Shown in pieces: positions 49,354 to 58,223 of a stretch of 64,000 nt of DNA (position 1 is the stretch's first letter; each line of letters starts with the position of its first letter). The notes below the pieces were generated by a model that was not told the DNA's origin, made no database searches, and was given only the letters and a program-made list of their open reading frames with translations. Source of the DNA: Tsuneonella dongtanensis (GTDB lineage: Bacteria; Pseudomonadota; Alphaproteobacteria; Sphingomonadales; Sphingomonadaceae); assembly GCF_001698205.1 (NCBI RefSeq), contig NZ_CP016591.1, forward strand, positions 1,798,001-1,862,000, in the 5' to 3' direction. The translations under genes were made by a program, and so were the position numbers.

Positions 49354-50226
49354 GTGATCGCCTTCAGCGGCTCGCCGCTCGACCGCGCGGATCACTTGCG
49401 CACCGACCCGGACGCGCTCGCCGGGTTGATGGACTGGCGGGCGCGGCTGCTTCGGCTCGACGGCCTGCTACCGACGTTCGACAACACGACCGGTGCGCTG
49501 GGCTGGGGCAGTCTCGCCGAAGTGCCCGAGGATGCCGATCTCGTGTTCCTCGGCCTTCTCGACGGCAAGGCCTGCTTTGCCGCGGTGCCCGACCAGGGAG
49601 CGGAAGGGCCCGCCTACGCGCAGCCGCAGGTGTGGCAGGCGATGCAGGTGCTGAGCCCGCAGGACCTTGCGGTGTACGGCGGGGCGCGCAGCCTCGTCGA
49701 CTGGCACGCGCGGCACCGCTTCTGTGCGCGCTGCGGCGCGCGGACCCGCGTAGCGAAGGGCGGTTGGCAGCGCGATTGCCCGGAATGCAGCGCAGCGCAT
49801 TTCCCGCGCACCGATCCGGTCACGATCATGCTGGTCGAGTACGAAGACAAGCTTCTGCTTGGCCGCCAGCCTCGTTTTCCGCCGCGTATCTTCTCTGCCC
49901 TCGCAGGGTTCGTCGAGCCCGGCGAAACGATCGAGGAAGCGGTGGCGCGCGAGGTGTTCGAGGAAGCCGGCGTCCGGGTCCGCGAGGTAACGTACATCGC
50001 CAGCCAGCCGTGGCCGTTCCCCAGCCAGCTGATGATCGGGTGCCACTCGGTCGCGGAGGACGATGCACTGACCATCGATCGCACCGAGCTGGAGGAAGCC
50101 CGGTGGTTCACCCGCGCCGAACTGATCGAGGCGCGCGCCGCGGGACCGGAGGGCAACGAGAACCTGATCTTTCCGCGCTCGTTCGCGATCGCGCACCATC
50201 TGGTAACCTGGTGGCTCGACCGATGA
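49354..50226 (+). CDS. nudC: NAD(+) diphosphatase NudC (NADH pyrophosphatase)
   Basis: Hydrolyses NAD(H) and removes NAD caps from RNA in relatives. The 290-residue protein has a zinc ribbon (CARCGARTR ... CPECSA, about residues 125-147), the Nudix box GFVEPGETIEEAVAREVFEEAG as landmark near residue 190 and the NudC signature SQPWPFPSQLM. It begins with a GTG four bases after the serine hydrolase stop, so the two genes are probably co-transcribed. Confidence 0.93.
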   Translation: MIAFSGSPLDRADHLRTDPDALAGLMDWRARLLRLDGLLPTFDNTTGALGWGSLAEVPEDADLVFLGLLDGKACFAAVPDQGAEGPAYAQPQVWQAMQVLSPQDLAVYGGARSLVDWHARHRFCARCGARTRVAKGGWQRDCPECSAAHFPRTDPVTIMLVEYEDKLLLGRQPRFPPRIFSALAGFVEPGETIEEAVAREVFEEAGVRVREVTYIASQPWPFPSQLMIGCHSVAEDDALTIDRTELEEARWFTRAELIEARAAGPEGNENLIFPRSFAIAHHLVTWWLDR

Positions 50227-50236
50227 GGAGAAGGGG

Positions 50237-50914
50237 ATGACCCAGCACGTCACCATAGACATCTGGTCCGACGTCATGTGCCCGTGGTGCGTGATCGGTT
50301 ACAAGCACCTCGAGACGGCGCTGGCCTCGCTCGAAGGCGAGATCGACGCCGAGATCCGCTGGCTGCCGTTCGAACTCAATCCCGACATGCCGCCCGAAGG
50401 CGAGGAAAGCCGCGCGCACATCGCCCGCAAGTACGGGCGCACGCCCGAGCAGGCAGAGGCCGGACGGACGATGATGGCGGAGCGCGCCGCCGCGGCCGGC
50501 TTTCCGTTCGACTATATCGGCGAAGGCGATCCGCCGCCGTCGATGCTCTGGAACACGTTCGACGCGCACAAGCTTCTGCTCTGGGCGCGCGAGACCGCGG
50601 GAGCGCAAGCGCAGACCAGGCTGAAGCTGGCGCTGTTCGCGGCGCACTTCCAGCAGCGCCGCAAGGTGGGCGAGCGCGACGTGTTGCTCGACATCGCCGG
50701 GGAGGTCGGGCTCGACCGTGAGGACGCAAGAGCGGCGCTGGACGATCCGGGGATCGCCGACGCGGTGCGGGCCGAAGAGCGCATGGCGTGGGACAACAAC
50801 GTCTCCGGCGTCCCGGCGATGGTGATCGATCGAAAATTCATCGTACCCGGCGCGCAGGAGCCGGAGACTTACGTGAATGTGCTCCGCAAGGTCGTAGCGA
50901 AGCGGGGCGGCTAG
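50237..50914 (+). CDS. DsbA-family oxidoreductase (FrnE-like)
   Basis: A 225-residue cytoplasmic thioredoxin-fold protein with the CPWC active site (DVMCPWCVIGYKHL) near the N-terminus, the helical insertion and a cis-proline in VSGVPAMVIDRKF. FrnE relatives act in disulfide chemistry, for example under oxidative stress. AGGAG lies just before the ATG (ten bases after nudC). It converges with DUF1489, overlapping by four bases. Confidence 0.9.
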   Translation: MTQHVTIDIWSDVMCPWCVIGYKHLETALASLEGEIDAEIRWLPFELNPDMPPEGEESRAHIARKYGRTPEQAEAGRTMMAERAAAAGFPFDYIGEGDPPPSMLWNTFDAHKLLLWARETAGAQAQTRLKLALFAAHFQQRRKVGERDVLLDIAGEVGLDREDARAALDDPGIADAVRAEERMAWDNNVSGVPAMVIDRKFIVPGAQEPETYVNVLRKVVAKRGG

Positions 50915-51303
50915 ATAAGCCCCAGCTTCGTCAGGCGCCCTGCCAGCCGGCCGGGGATTGCATCGCCCGGTTCCTCGCCCTCTTCGAGGTCGCGCGGGGC
51001 CTGTCGCTCGGTCAGGTAGCGCCAGCCCTGGTGCGCGCGCTTGTGTTTCGGCTGGACCAGGATGAGCTTGGGTGCGAGGCGGATCGTCCAGTGTCCGTCG
51101 GGCCGTTCGGCGAAGCCCAGGATTTCGCTCCGCGCCACGATCGCGTGGTCGAGGATCCAGTAGAGCGATCCGCCGATCATCTCGGCATGACGGGTGGGGC
51201 GATAGCGCGTGCGCATGTGCGCCTCTTCGCCTGCCTCGACCCACGCCCGCAGGTTGTCGATGCTGCCCGAACGATAGGCGATCTTGGTCATGCTCAGCGG
51301 CAT
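50911..51303 (-). CDS. DUF1489 family protein
   Basis: A 130-residue protein resembling DUF1489, known from alphaproteobacteria. The segments TRHAEMIGGSLYWILDHAIV and SEILGFAERPDGHWTIRLAP and the later LTERQAPRDL fit the family as recalled. Function unknown. The first ATG (51303) is four bases after the mgtE stop; the second (51291) is also possible. It is co-transcribed with mgtE. Confidence 0.8.
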   Translation of the reverse strand: MPLSMTKIAYRSGSIDNLRAWVEAGEEAHMRTRYRPTRHAEMIGGSLYWILDHAIVARSEILGFAERPDGHWTIRLAPKLILVQPKHKRAHQGWRYLTERQAPRDLEEGEEPGDAIPGRLAGRLTKLGLI

Positions 51304-51307
51304 GGCG

Positions 51308-52750
51308 TCACCCGGCGAGGCCCGCCGCGACCGCCAGCCCGAGAAACGCGAAGAAGCCCATAGAATCGGTGATCATCGTCACGAAAACGCTGGATGCCAC
51401 GGCGGGGTCCTGGTCGAGCCTTTCGAAGATGACGGGGACCGCCACTCCTGCGAGACCGGCGACGAGAATGTTGATCATCATGGCCGCGGCGATCACGCCG
51501 CCCAGCTGGGGCTCGAACAGCAAGGCGACCGCAACCCCGATCAGCACCGCGACGGTCGCCCCGTTGAGCAGGGCGACGCGCAGCTCGCGCCAGATCATCC
51601 GGCGGGTATTGGCACGGGTCAGCTGGTTCATCGCGATCGCGCGCACCGTCACCGCCATCGTCTGCGTGCCGGCGTTGCCCCCGATGCTGGCGACGATCGG
51701 CATCAGCACGGCAAGTGCCACCAGCTGTTCGATCGCAGCGCCGAACATCGCGATGATCGCGCTCGCGACCACTGCGGTGCCGAGGTTGGCCACCAGCCAG
51801 CGCACCCGCGCAACATAGGCGTCGCGGATGGGCTCGTTGATGTCGCCATCGCCTGCGCCCGAAAGCAGGAGAACGTCCTCACCGGCTTCCTCGGACACGA
51901 TGTGGACCACGTCGTCCGCCGTCATCTGGCCGACCAGACGCCCGTTCTCGTCGACCACCGCGGCCGAGATCAGGGCGTATTTCTGGAACATGTTGCCGAC
52001 CTCTTCCTGGTCCATCGTGACCGGGATGAGGGTCTGGTCGCGCTTCATTACCTCGACGAGCGGCGTCGATCGGGGAGCGCGCATGATCCACGAAAGCTGG
52101 CATGTGCCGACCGGTTTGTGCGCCAGGTCGACGACGAAGACTTCCCAGAACTCCGTCGGCAGTTCGTCGGCATCGGCATCGCGCAGGTAGTCGATGATGT
52201 CGCCAACCGTCATGTGCTCGGGCGCCGCGACGAATTCGCGGCTCATCAATCGGCCGGCGGTCTCTTCCGGATAGGCTAGCGCGCTCTCGATCGCCGCGCG
52301 GTCCTCGGGCTCCATCTCGGCGAGGATCGCCGCCTGGTCCTCGGGCTCGAGATCCTCAAGCAGCTGCACCGCGTCGTCGGTGTCGAGCTGCTCGGCAATC
52401 TCTGCGACCGCTTCGGGAGGGAGAGCCTCCATCATGTCGTCGCGGACGTAGTCGTTGAGCTCGGCGATCACTTCGCCGGTCATGAGGTCCGGGATGGCCG
52501 CGGCGAGCAGCGGGCGGTCGCCCGCATCGAGGATTTCGAACAGGTCGGCGACGTCTGCCTCGTGCAGCGGCTCGACGAGGTTGTGGACCCGCCCGGTATC
52601 ACCGTCGTCGAGCGCGTCGATCACGCTGCGGACGAATTCCGGCTTCAGCCGGTTGTCCTCGTCGTGACGCTCGTCATCGACGCGATCGTCGGGACGCTCT
52701 TCGAGCGGTGCCGCCAGTGCGTCGTCGTCGAGGATCGTCTCGTCCACCAT
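51308..52750 (-). CDS. mgtE: Magnesium transporter MgtE
   Basis: A 480-residue channel for magnesium. It has an acidic N-terminal MgtE domain (HEAT-like, about 40-145), two CBS domains (MSREFVAAPEHMTVGDIIDY near 150 and later SAAVVDENGRLVGQM) and a C-terminal five-helix membrane domain containing VASIGGNAGTQT. The cytoplasmic domains sense magnesium. The ATG at 52750 is preferred over a GTG at 52774. It is divergent from the cyclophilin gene. Confidence 0.95.
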   Translation of the reverse strand: MVDETILDDDALAAPLEERPDDRVDDERHDEDNRLKPEFVRSVIDALDDGDTGRVHNLVEPLHEADVADLFEILDAGDRPLLAAAIPDLMTGEVIAELNDYVRDDMMEALPPEAVAEIAEQLDTDDAVQLLEDLEPEDQAAILAEMEPEDRAAIESALAYPEETAGRLMSREFVAAPEHMTVGDIIDYLRDADADELPTEFWEVFVVDLAHKPVGTCQLSWIMRAPRSTPLVEVMKRDQTLIPVTMDQEEVGNMFQKYALISAAVVDENGRLVGQMTADDVVHIVSEEAGEDVLLLSGAGDGDINEPIRDAYVARVRWLVANLGTAVVASAIIAMFGAAIEQLVALAVLMPIVASIGGNAGTQTMAVTVRAIAMNQLTRANTRRMIWRELRVALLNGATVAVLIGVAVALLFEPQLGGVIAAAMMINILVAGLAGVAVPVIFERLDQDPAVASSVFVTMITDSMGFFAFLGLAVAAGLAG

Positions 52751-52850
52751 GCGCGAGGCCTTAGGCGCGGGCACCGGAAACGCAAGCGCACGGGTGACTT
52801 CGCGGCGGCGGTGCCTATATCGGCCCGCGACTCAATTACAGGAGACTTTG

Positions 52851-53312
52851 ATGGCCGATACCCTGACCTTCACCCTCGACACCGGAAATGGCGAAGGCGG
52901 CGACGTCGTCATCAAGTTGCGGCCCGACCTGGCGCCCGGCCACGTCGCGCGCATCACCGAGCTTGCCAACGAAGGCTTCTACGACGGCGTCGTGTTCCAC
53001 CGGGTCATCCCCGGCTTCATGGCGCAGGGCGGCGATCCGACCGGCACCGGCATGAGCGGTAGCGACAAGCCCGACCTCAAGCAGGAATTCAACGCCGAGC
53101 CGCACGTGCGCGGCACCTGCTCGATGGCGCGGACCAACAATCCTGACAGCGCCAACAGCCAGTTCTTCATCTGCTTCGACGACGCGCGCTTCCTCGACCG
53201 CCAGTATACGGTGTGGGGCCAGGTCGAGAGCGGCATGGAGCACGTCGACGCGCTGCCGAAGGGCGAGCCGCCGCGGCAGCCGGGCAAGATCGTGAAGGCG
53301 ACCGTCTCCTAG
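52851..53312 (+). CDS. Cyclophilin-type peptidyl-prolyl isomerase
   Basis: A 153-residue cytoplasmic cyclophilin with VVFHRVIPGFMAQGGDPTGT (catalytic arginine), CSMARTNNPDSANSQFFICF and a final WGQVESGMEHVDALPKG. It isomerises X-Pro bonds in protein folding. No signal peptide, so it is a PpiB-type protein. A CAGGAG lies nine bases before the ATG. Its stop overlaps the convergent EcsC gene. Confidence 0.95.
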   Translation: MADTLTFTLDTGNGEGGDVVIKLRPDLAPGHVARITELANEGFYDGVVFHRVIPGFMAQGGDPTGTGMSGSDKPDLKQEFNAEPHVRGTCSMARTNNPDSANSQFFICFDDARFLDRQYTVWGQVESGMEHVDALPKGEPPRQPGKIVKATVS

Positions 53313-54031
53313 GGCATCGTCTTCAAGCGCCGTTCCTGGAAGGCGAACCGGGCCGCCTTGGCCACGTCTTCCTGGAACGAGCGGTTCACCAGCAGTCCGA
53401 CCGCCGATCCGGCGATGGGCACAACCATGCCCAGCCGGCGGCGGAACGTGGCAAAGGCCATCGCGCGGCTGATCCGCTCGATCGCGGCATCGACCATCGG
53501 GGTGGCGGCGTCGCCTGTCACCGGTTTCAGCGAGCCGTCCTCCGCGATGGCCTGCTCGATGCCAGCAATGCGCTGCGCGCGAAGTTCTGGATCGTCGAGC
53601 GCCGCCAGTTCGAGGATCTGGAGGCGGAACAGCTTTTCGGCTTCGCCCTTGCCGTCGAAGCCGTAAGCGCGGCCGGTGTCGCGGATGCTCCTGAGGGCGA
53701 TTCCGAGCGACGCCGGAATGTCGAGACCGGCTGAGATCGCTCCGCCGAAACCGGCCGCGGCGCCGGTCGCGCCGTTCACGTTCTTCGCCAGGCGTTCGAT
53801 TTTTCGAGCCGCTTCGCGCGCGGCGTCCAGATCGGCCGGATCGTGCCGCATCGCGGCAAGCGACGGCGCGCCCGCCGCGGCATCGATGCCTTTCACGACC
53901 GATTCGACGACCGAGTTAGGGACGACGCTGGCTATGGCCTTGCCGAACGGATTGGTCAGGCGCTCGATGCCCCGGCCCAGGCGGGAAGGCTTGGCGTTGC
54001 GATAGGCGGCTTGCTCTTTGCGAATGTCCAC
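53309..54031 (-). CDS. EcsC family protein
   Basis: A 240-residue helical protein resembling EcsC, with RHDPADLDAAREAARKIERLA, a glycine-rich GATGAAAGFGGAISAGLDIP segment, GEAEKLFRLQILELAALDDPE and MVVPIAGSAVGLLVNRSFQE. The glycine/alanine stretches look membrane-associated. EcsC accompanies an ABC transporter in Bacillus; no transporter is adjacent here. Function unknown. It is the last gene of the reverse-strand run. Confidence 0.8.
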   Translation of the reverse strand: MDIRKEQAAYRNAKPSRLGRGIERLTNPFGKAIASVVPNSVVESVVKGIDAAAGAPSLAAMRHDPADLDAAREAARKIERLAKNVNGATGAAAGFGGAISAGLDIPASLGIALRSIRDTGRAYGFDGKGEAEKLFRLQILELAALDDPELRAQRIAGIEQAIAEDGSLKPVTGDAATPMVDAAIERISRAMAFATFRRRLGMVVPIAGSAVGLLVNRSFQEDVAKAARFAFQERRLKTMP

Positions 54032-54085
54032 TGAGATGCTCCCTAGGTGTATTCCGGAAACACTCGAGACCGAGCTGGCGTTCCG

Positions 54086-54967
54086 TCAGAGTTCGGCCTT
54101 CACCAGCCAGTCGTGAAACAGCCGCACCGGCCGCTGGTCGAGGTCGCGCGGTCGGCATACGAACCAGTATGAGTACGGACTTTCGACATCGATGTCGAAC
54201 AGCCGCGCCAGCCGTCCGTCGCGTGCGCGCGTGAAGTGATCGTCATGCATGATCGCGATGCCGAGGCCCTGGGCTGCGGCTTCGAGGATGAGCTGGCCCG
54301 AATCGTAATGGTCGACCGCGGCCGGTTCGAACCCTTGCAGTCCCACTGCCTCGCGCCAGGCGACGAAGCTGTCGGGCAGTTCGTTGTGGACGAGGAAGGT
54401 CTGCTTCGACAGCTTCGTCCTGTCGGGCACTCCGCCAACTTCGGCCGCCAGTTCCGTCGAGGCGATCGCATAGACGCGGTTGTGATCGAGGCGGACGGAA
54501 TGGAGCGAAGGATCCGGTTCGTGGGTCAGGATGATCGCAGCGTCCAGCGTGTCGCCGACCCGATCGAGCAGGTGCGGACCGGTATCGATGTCGATGTGCA
54601 GGCGCGGGTGGAGCTTGCGCAGTTCGGGCAAGCGGGGAAACAGCCTCTGCCCGCCGAACAGGGGCAGCACGCCTAGGTGCAGGCGCATGACGCCGACGGT
54701 GTCCGACTGCGATTCGACCGCCGCCGCGAGCGCCTCGATGTGCGGCGCAACCGCATCGTGAAACGCGCGCCCGTCGTCGGTCAGCTGCATCGCCTGGTGG
54801 GCGCGGGTGAACAGCTTCCTGCCGACGAAATCCTCGAGCGTCCCGATACGGCGCGAGAGAGCCGACGGGCTGAGACCCAACTCGGTCGCCGCCGCGCGCG
54901 CGGAGCCGAGGCGGACGACGCGCAGGAAAGCCTCGAGCGCGCGAAGGGGAGGAAGGCGCCTTGACAT
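54086..54967 (-). CDS. LysR-family transcriptional regulator
   Basis: A 293-residue LysR-type regulator with the N-terminal winged helix-turn-helix (PPLRALEAFLRVVRLGSARA then ATELGLSPSALSRRIGTLE) and a C-terminal substrate-binding domain of the periplasmic-binding type. No divergent target gene is adjacent; the neighbours are co-directional corC and ecsC. Ligand and targets unknown. Confidence 0.93.
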   Translation of the reverse strand: MSRRLPPLRALEAFLRVVRLGSARAAATELGLSPSALSRRIGTLEDFVGRKLFTRAHQAMQLTDDGRAFHDAVAPHIEALAAAVESQSDTVGVMRLHLGVLPLFGGQRLFPRLPELRKLHPRLHIDIDTGPHLLDRVGDTLDAAIILTHEPDPSLHSVRLDHNRVYAIASTELAAEVGGVPDRTKLSKQTFLVHNELPDSFVAWREAVGLQGFEPAAVDHYDSGQLILEAAAQGLGIAIMHDDHFTRARDGRLARLFDIDVESPYSYWFVCRPRDLDQRPVRLFHDWLVKAEL

Positions 54968-55038
54968 AAAGCAAAGATGATTACTGCCGCGACCCTTGTC
55001 GAGCCGAATTTTTCCGCAAGTGCGAAATAGCGTGAGGG

Positions 55039-55950
55039 CTAGCCCTCGTCCTCCGAAGGAGGATGAAGGCGCATCCGCTTGACGTGGGTCTCGTCGGCCT
55101 CCGTGACTTCGATCCGCCAGCCGCTGGGATGGGTCAGGATCGTGCCGACCTCCGGTACGGCTTCCGCCAAGACGAATGCCAGCCCGCCGAGTGTGTCGAC
55201 TGCCTCTTCAACCTCGCCGAGGCGCGGATCGATCGTTTCGGCGACATCGTCGAGCTCGGCCCGCGCGTCGCAATCCCAGATTCCGTCGGGCAGGGGGACG
55301 ATCCAGTCGGGTTCCTCGTCGTCGTGCTCGTCCTCGATCTCTCCGACGATCTCCTCGACCAGGTCCTCGATGGTGATGATCCCGTCGGTGCCCGAATATT
55401 CGTCGAGCACAACGGCGAGGTGAATGCGCTGCTGTCGCATGTCGGCGAGCACGTCGAGCGCGTTGCGCGCCTGCGGCACGAACAGCGGCTGGCGCATCAG
55501 GCTCGTCCAGTCCTCGGGCGGGGCTGCGCCCGTCGCGATGATCGGGAACACGTCCTTGATGTGCATCATCCCGATCACGCTATCGAGGGTGTCGCGGTAG
55601 ACCGGCAGGCGGGAATGCCCGTGCTCCGCGAATGCCGCCACGACCTCGTCCCAGGTTGCCGCCGCGCTCAGCGCGATGATCTGGCCCCTGGGAATGGCGA
55701 CGTCGTCGGCATCGTGCTCGGAGAAATGAAGCAGGTTGCGCAGCATCTGCCGCTCGACCTGGGACAGGTCGCCGTTGGCCGGCGACGCGACGCCGTCTTC
55801 GGCTTCCGCCGCATCATGTTCGTCGATCGCTTCCTCGAGCTGTTCGCGCAAGGAGCGTTCGCCGTCGTCGGTTTCGAAGAACTTGCGGATCGCGAGCCAG
55901 AGCCCGCGGTTACTGTCCGCTTCTCCCGGTTGGGAATCGGTATCGGGCAT
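55039..55950 (-). CDS. corC: CorC-type CBS-domain and transporter-associated-domain protein
   Basis: A 303-residue cytoplasmic protein with two CBS domains (about 85-210, DVAIPRGQIIALSAAATWDE then SRLPVYRDTLDSVIGMMHIKD) and a C-terminal CorC/HlyC domain (DDVAETIDPRLGEVEEAVDT, PEVGTILTHPSGWRIEV). No transmembrane DUF21 part is present, so it is the soluble CorC/YbeX type, often placed next to ybeY. A role in ion efflux or ribosome-linked stress has been proposed for the family. Confidence 0.88.
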   Translation of the reverse strand: MPDTDSQPGEADSNRGLWLAIRKFFETDDGERSLREQLEEAIDEHDAAEAEDGVASPANGDLSQVERQMLRNLLHFSEHDADDVAIPRGQIIALSAAATWDEVVAAFAEHGHSRLPVYRDTLDSVIGMMHIKDVFPIIATGAAPPEDWTSLMRQPLFVPQARNALDVLADMRQQRIHLAVVLDEYSGTDGIITIEDLVEEIVGEIEDEHDDEEPDWIVPLPDGIWDCDARAELDDVAETIDPRLGEVEEAVDTLGGLAFVLAEAVPEVGTILTHPSGWRIEVTEADETHVKRMRLHPPSEDEG

Positions 55951-55976
55951 GGCCCTGTCTAATAAGCCCCTGTGGT

Positions 55977-56459
55977 TCAGACGTTCCCATATGGGTTGTC
56001 GATGCCCATAGATGCAAGGGCCTTGATCTCAAGCGCTTCCATCGCGTCGGCGTCGTCCGGATCGATGTGGTCGTGACCGGCGAGATGGAGCAGGCCATGA
56101 ACGATGAGGTGCGCGGCATGGTGCTCCACCGCGATGCCCTTGTCGTCCGCCTCGTGGCGACAGGTTTCCCAGGCGAGGGCGATATCGCCCAGCAGCTCGT
56201 GCGGCCCGTCGGGGGCTCGCGACAGCAGGGTCTCCCGGTCGATCATGGGGAAGGACAGCACGTTCGTCGGCTTGTCCTTCTCGCGCCACTCGCGATTGAG
56301 GGCGTGAACTTCCTCGTCGCTGGTGAACAGCAGGCTCGCCGACAGGCGATCACTGGCGAGTTCGGGCGCCACCTTGCTTGCCGCCTCGCTGGCGCGTGAG
56401 GCCACCTCCGTCCAGTCAGGCGGGGCTGGCCAGCCGTCGATCTCGATATCGAGCGTCAG
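55977..56459 (-). CDS. ybeY: Endoribonuclease YbeY (probable non-AUG start)
   Basis: A metal-dependent nuclease for 16S rRNA maturation and ribosome quality control. The signature HGLLHLAGHDHI binds zinc near the C-terminus. The first conventional start in the frame is a GTG at 56405, but the sequence upstream reads LTLDIEIDGWPAPPDWTEVA, the usual YbeY N-terminus, beginning at a CTG (56459-56457) that overlaps the phoH stop. I therefore start the gene there, giving 160 residues. Confidence 0.85.
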   Translation of the reverse strand: MTLDIEIDGWPAPPDWTEVASRASEAASKVAPELASDRLSASLLFTSDEEVHALNREWREKDKPTNVLSFPMIDRETLLSRAPDGPHELLGDIALAWETCRHEADDKGIAVEHHAAHLIVHGLLHLAGHDHIDPDDADAMEALEIKALASMGIDNPYGNV

Positions 56460-57478
56460 CTTGAAGGGCCCTCGTACGCCTCGACGATGCGCCCAACGAT
56501 CGGGTGACGCACCACGTCGGCCGCGGTGAAGCGGCTGACTGCAATTCCCTCGACGCCCTCGAGCTTGTCGACCGCGTCGGCGAGGCCGCTCATCCGGTCG
56601 CCGCCCGGTATGTCGACCTGCCTGGGATCGCCGCAGACCACCATCCGGCTGTTCTGGCCGAACCGGGTGAGAAACATCTTCATCTGCTCCCGCGTCGTGT
56701 TCTGCGCTTCGTCGAGGATGATGAAGGCGTCGCTCAGCGTGCGCCCGCGCATGAAGGCGATCGGGGCGACCTCGATCACACCGCTAGCGAGGTGCCGTTC
56801 GACCTGTTCGGGCGGCAGGCAGTCGTAGAGCGCATCGTAAAGCGGGCGGAGATAGGGATCGACCTTTTCCTTCATATCGCCCGGAAGGAAACCAAGCTTC
56901 TCACCCGCTTCGACCGCGGGCCGCGACAAAATCAGCCGCTGGACGCTGCCGCTGATGAGCTGGCTGACCGCCTGCGCCACGGCAAGGTAGGTCTTCCCGG
57001 TGCCAGCAGGGCCGAGCGCGAAGATGATCTCGTCCTTCGCCAGCTGCTGCATGTAGGGGATCTGGCCCGCGCTGCGCGGGACGATCGTCTTACGGCGGGT
57101 GCGGATCATGATGGGCGGAGCGTTCTCGCCCCCGCGCACGATTCCTTCGAGCGTTGGCTCGACCGACATGGCGATCAGTCCCTCGATCGCACCGGCATCG
57201 AGCTCCTGCCCGGTGGCAAGCCGGTCGTACATCGCTTTCAGCGTGTCGCGGGCGCGGGCGACGGCATCGTCGCTGCCTTCGATCTGGACGCGGTCCCCGC
57301 GGGCCGAAATAAACACGCCAAGGCGATTTTCGACCTGCACGAGATTGGCATCGAACTGCCCGAAGAGGGGCCCCAGAAGGCGCTGGTCCTCGAAGGTTAT
57401 CTCGGTCCTTGCGCGCCGTGGAGGCGCGGAGGGAGAAAACGGAATGGCGCCGTCGGCGCGGGCAGGTTTGCGAGCCAT
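56456..57478 (-). CDS. PhoH-like ATPase
   Basis: A 340-residue P-loop ATPase of the PhoH family. Seen are the nucleotide-binding GPAGTGKTYLAVAQAVSQL near the middle, RPAVEAGEKLGFLPGDMKEK, and the DEAQNTTREQMKMFLTRFG Walker B/sensor region. The N-terminal part has a KH-like RNA-binding segment (RLGVFISARGDRVQIEGSDD). It is coupled to ybeY through an overlap. The phoH-ybeY-corC order is common, suggesting a shared RNA or ribosome role. Confidence 0.9.
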   Translation of the reverse strand: MARKPARADGAIPFSPSAPPRRARTEITFEDQRLLGPLFGQFDANLVQVENRLGVFISARGDRVQIEGSDDAVARARDTLKAMYDRLATGQELDAGAIEGLIAMSVEPTLEGIVRGGENAPPIMIRTRRKTIVPRSAGQIPYMQQLAKDEIIFALGPAGTGKTYLAVAQAVSQLISGSVQRLILSRPAVEAGEKLGFLPGDMKEKVDPYLRPLYDALYDCLPPEQVERHLASGVIEVAPIAFMRGRTLSDAFIILDEAQNTTREQMKMFLTRFGQNSRMVVCGDPRQVDIPGGDRMSGLADAVDKLEGVEGIAVSRFTAADVVRHPIVGRIVEAYEGPSS

Positions 57479-57644
57479 GAAAGCCTGATGGGCCCTCCCT
57501 TGCTGTATCGAGTCGGGAATCTAGGCACGCTTCGGCACATGGCAAGCGAAGGGGATCAAGGTTGTCGGGGAAATCGGGCGACTTGCCAGCGAAATGCGCC
57601 GGGCGCATCGTGACGACGTAGGTTCATCTGCGTGGAGTCGCGCC

Positions 57645-58223
57645 ATGAGAAAGTCGCTTCTTGTCGTGTCGTTGCTGGCTCTTGCCGCGTGCACGGAAAA
57701 AGCACCGTCGGATTCCGAGGAGGCTGCGGCACCCGCCACGACTGCCGCGACGTCGCCCGCGCCCGCCGATCGCGAGGAGGAGGACATCCGCCAATTCCTG
57801 TTGCAGGAGTATCCCGACGCGACACCGATGCAGTATGCCCTGGCATGGAGGGACTTGAACGGGGACGGTGCCGAGGAGGCCATAGTCCATCTCGTCTCGA
57901 GCTATTTCTGCGGCACAGGCGGCTGCAACACTCTTGTCCTGACCCCCGCTGGTCCCATGTGGAGCAAGGTCGCCGAGATCAGCGTGTCCCGCACCCCGGT
58001 GACCGTCCTCGACAGCAAGACCAACGGCTGGAATGACCTCACCGTATCGATTGCGGGCGGCGGCGGGCCGGCGGGCATCGCGCTGCTCAAACATGACGGA
58101 AAAAGCTATCCGTCTAACCCGACCGTTCCCCCGGCCGAGATCGTGGCCGAGGCAGGCACCGAAGTGATCACCGAAGACCCGGTGTTGGTGAAACTGGAGG
58201 GCGAAAAGCCTTCAGGCGGGTAG
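57645..58223 (+). CDS. Putative lipoprotein with acidic Ca-type loop
   Basis: A 192-residue protein with a signal peptide and lipobox LAACTEK (cysteine about residue 16), a Thr/Ala/Pro-rich linker, then a domain with [15 protein letters not shown] (an EF-hand-like DxNxDG loop seen in VCBS/FG-GAP-like repeats) and a CGTGGCN segment with a likely disulfide. It is the only forward-strand gene among reverse-strand neighbours and converges with miaB, overlapping by 12 bases. Function unknown. Confidence 0.75.
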   Translation: MRKSLLVVSLLALAACTEKAPSDSEEAAAPATTAATSPAPADREEEDIRQFLLQEYPDATPMQYALAWRDLNGDGAEEAIVHLVSSYFCGTGGCNTLVLTPAGPMWSKVAEISVSRTPVTVLDSKTNGWNDLTVSIAGGGGPAGIALLKHDGKSYPSNPTVPPAEIVAEAGTEVITEDPVLVKLEGEKPSGG

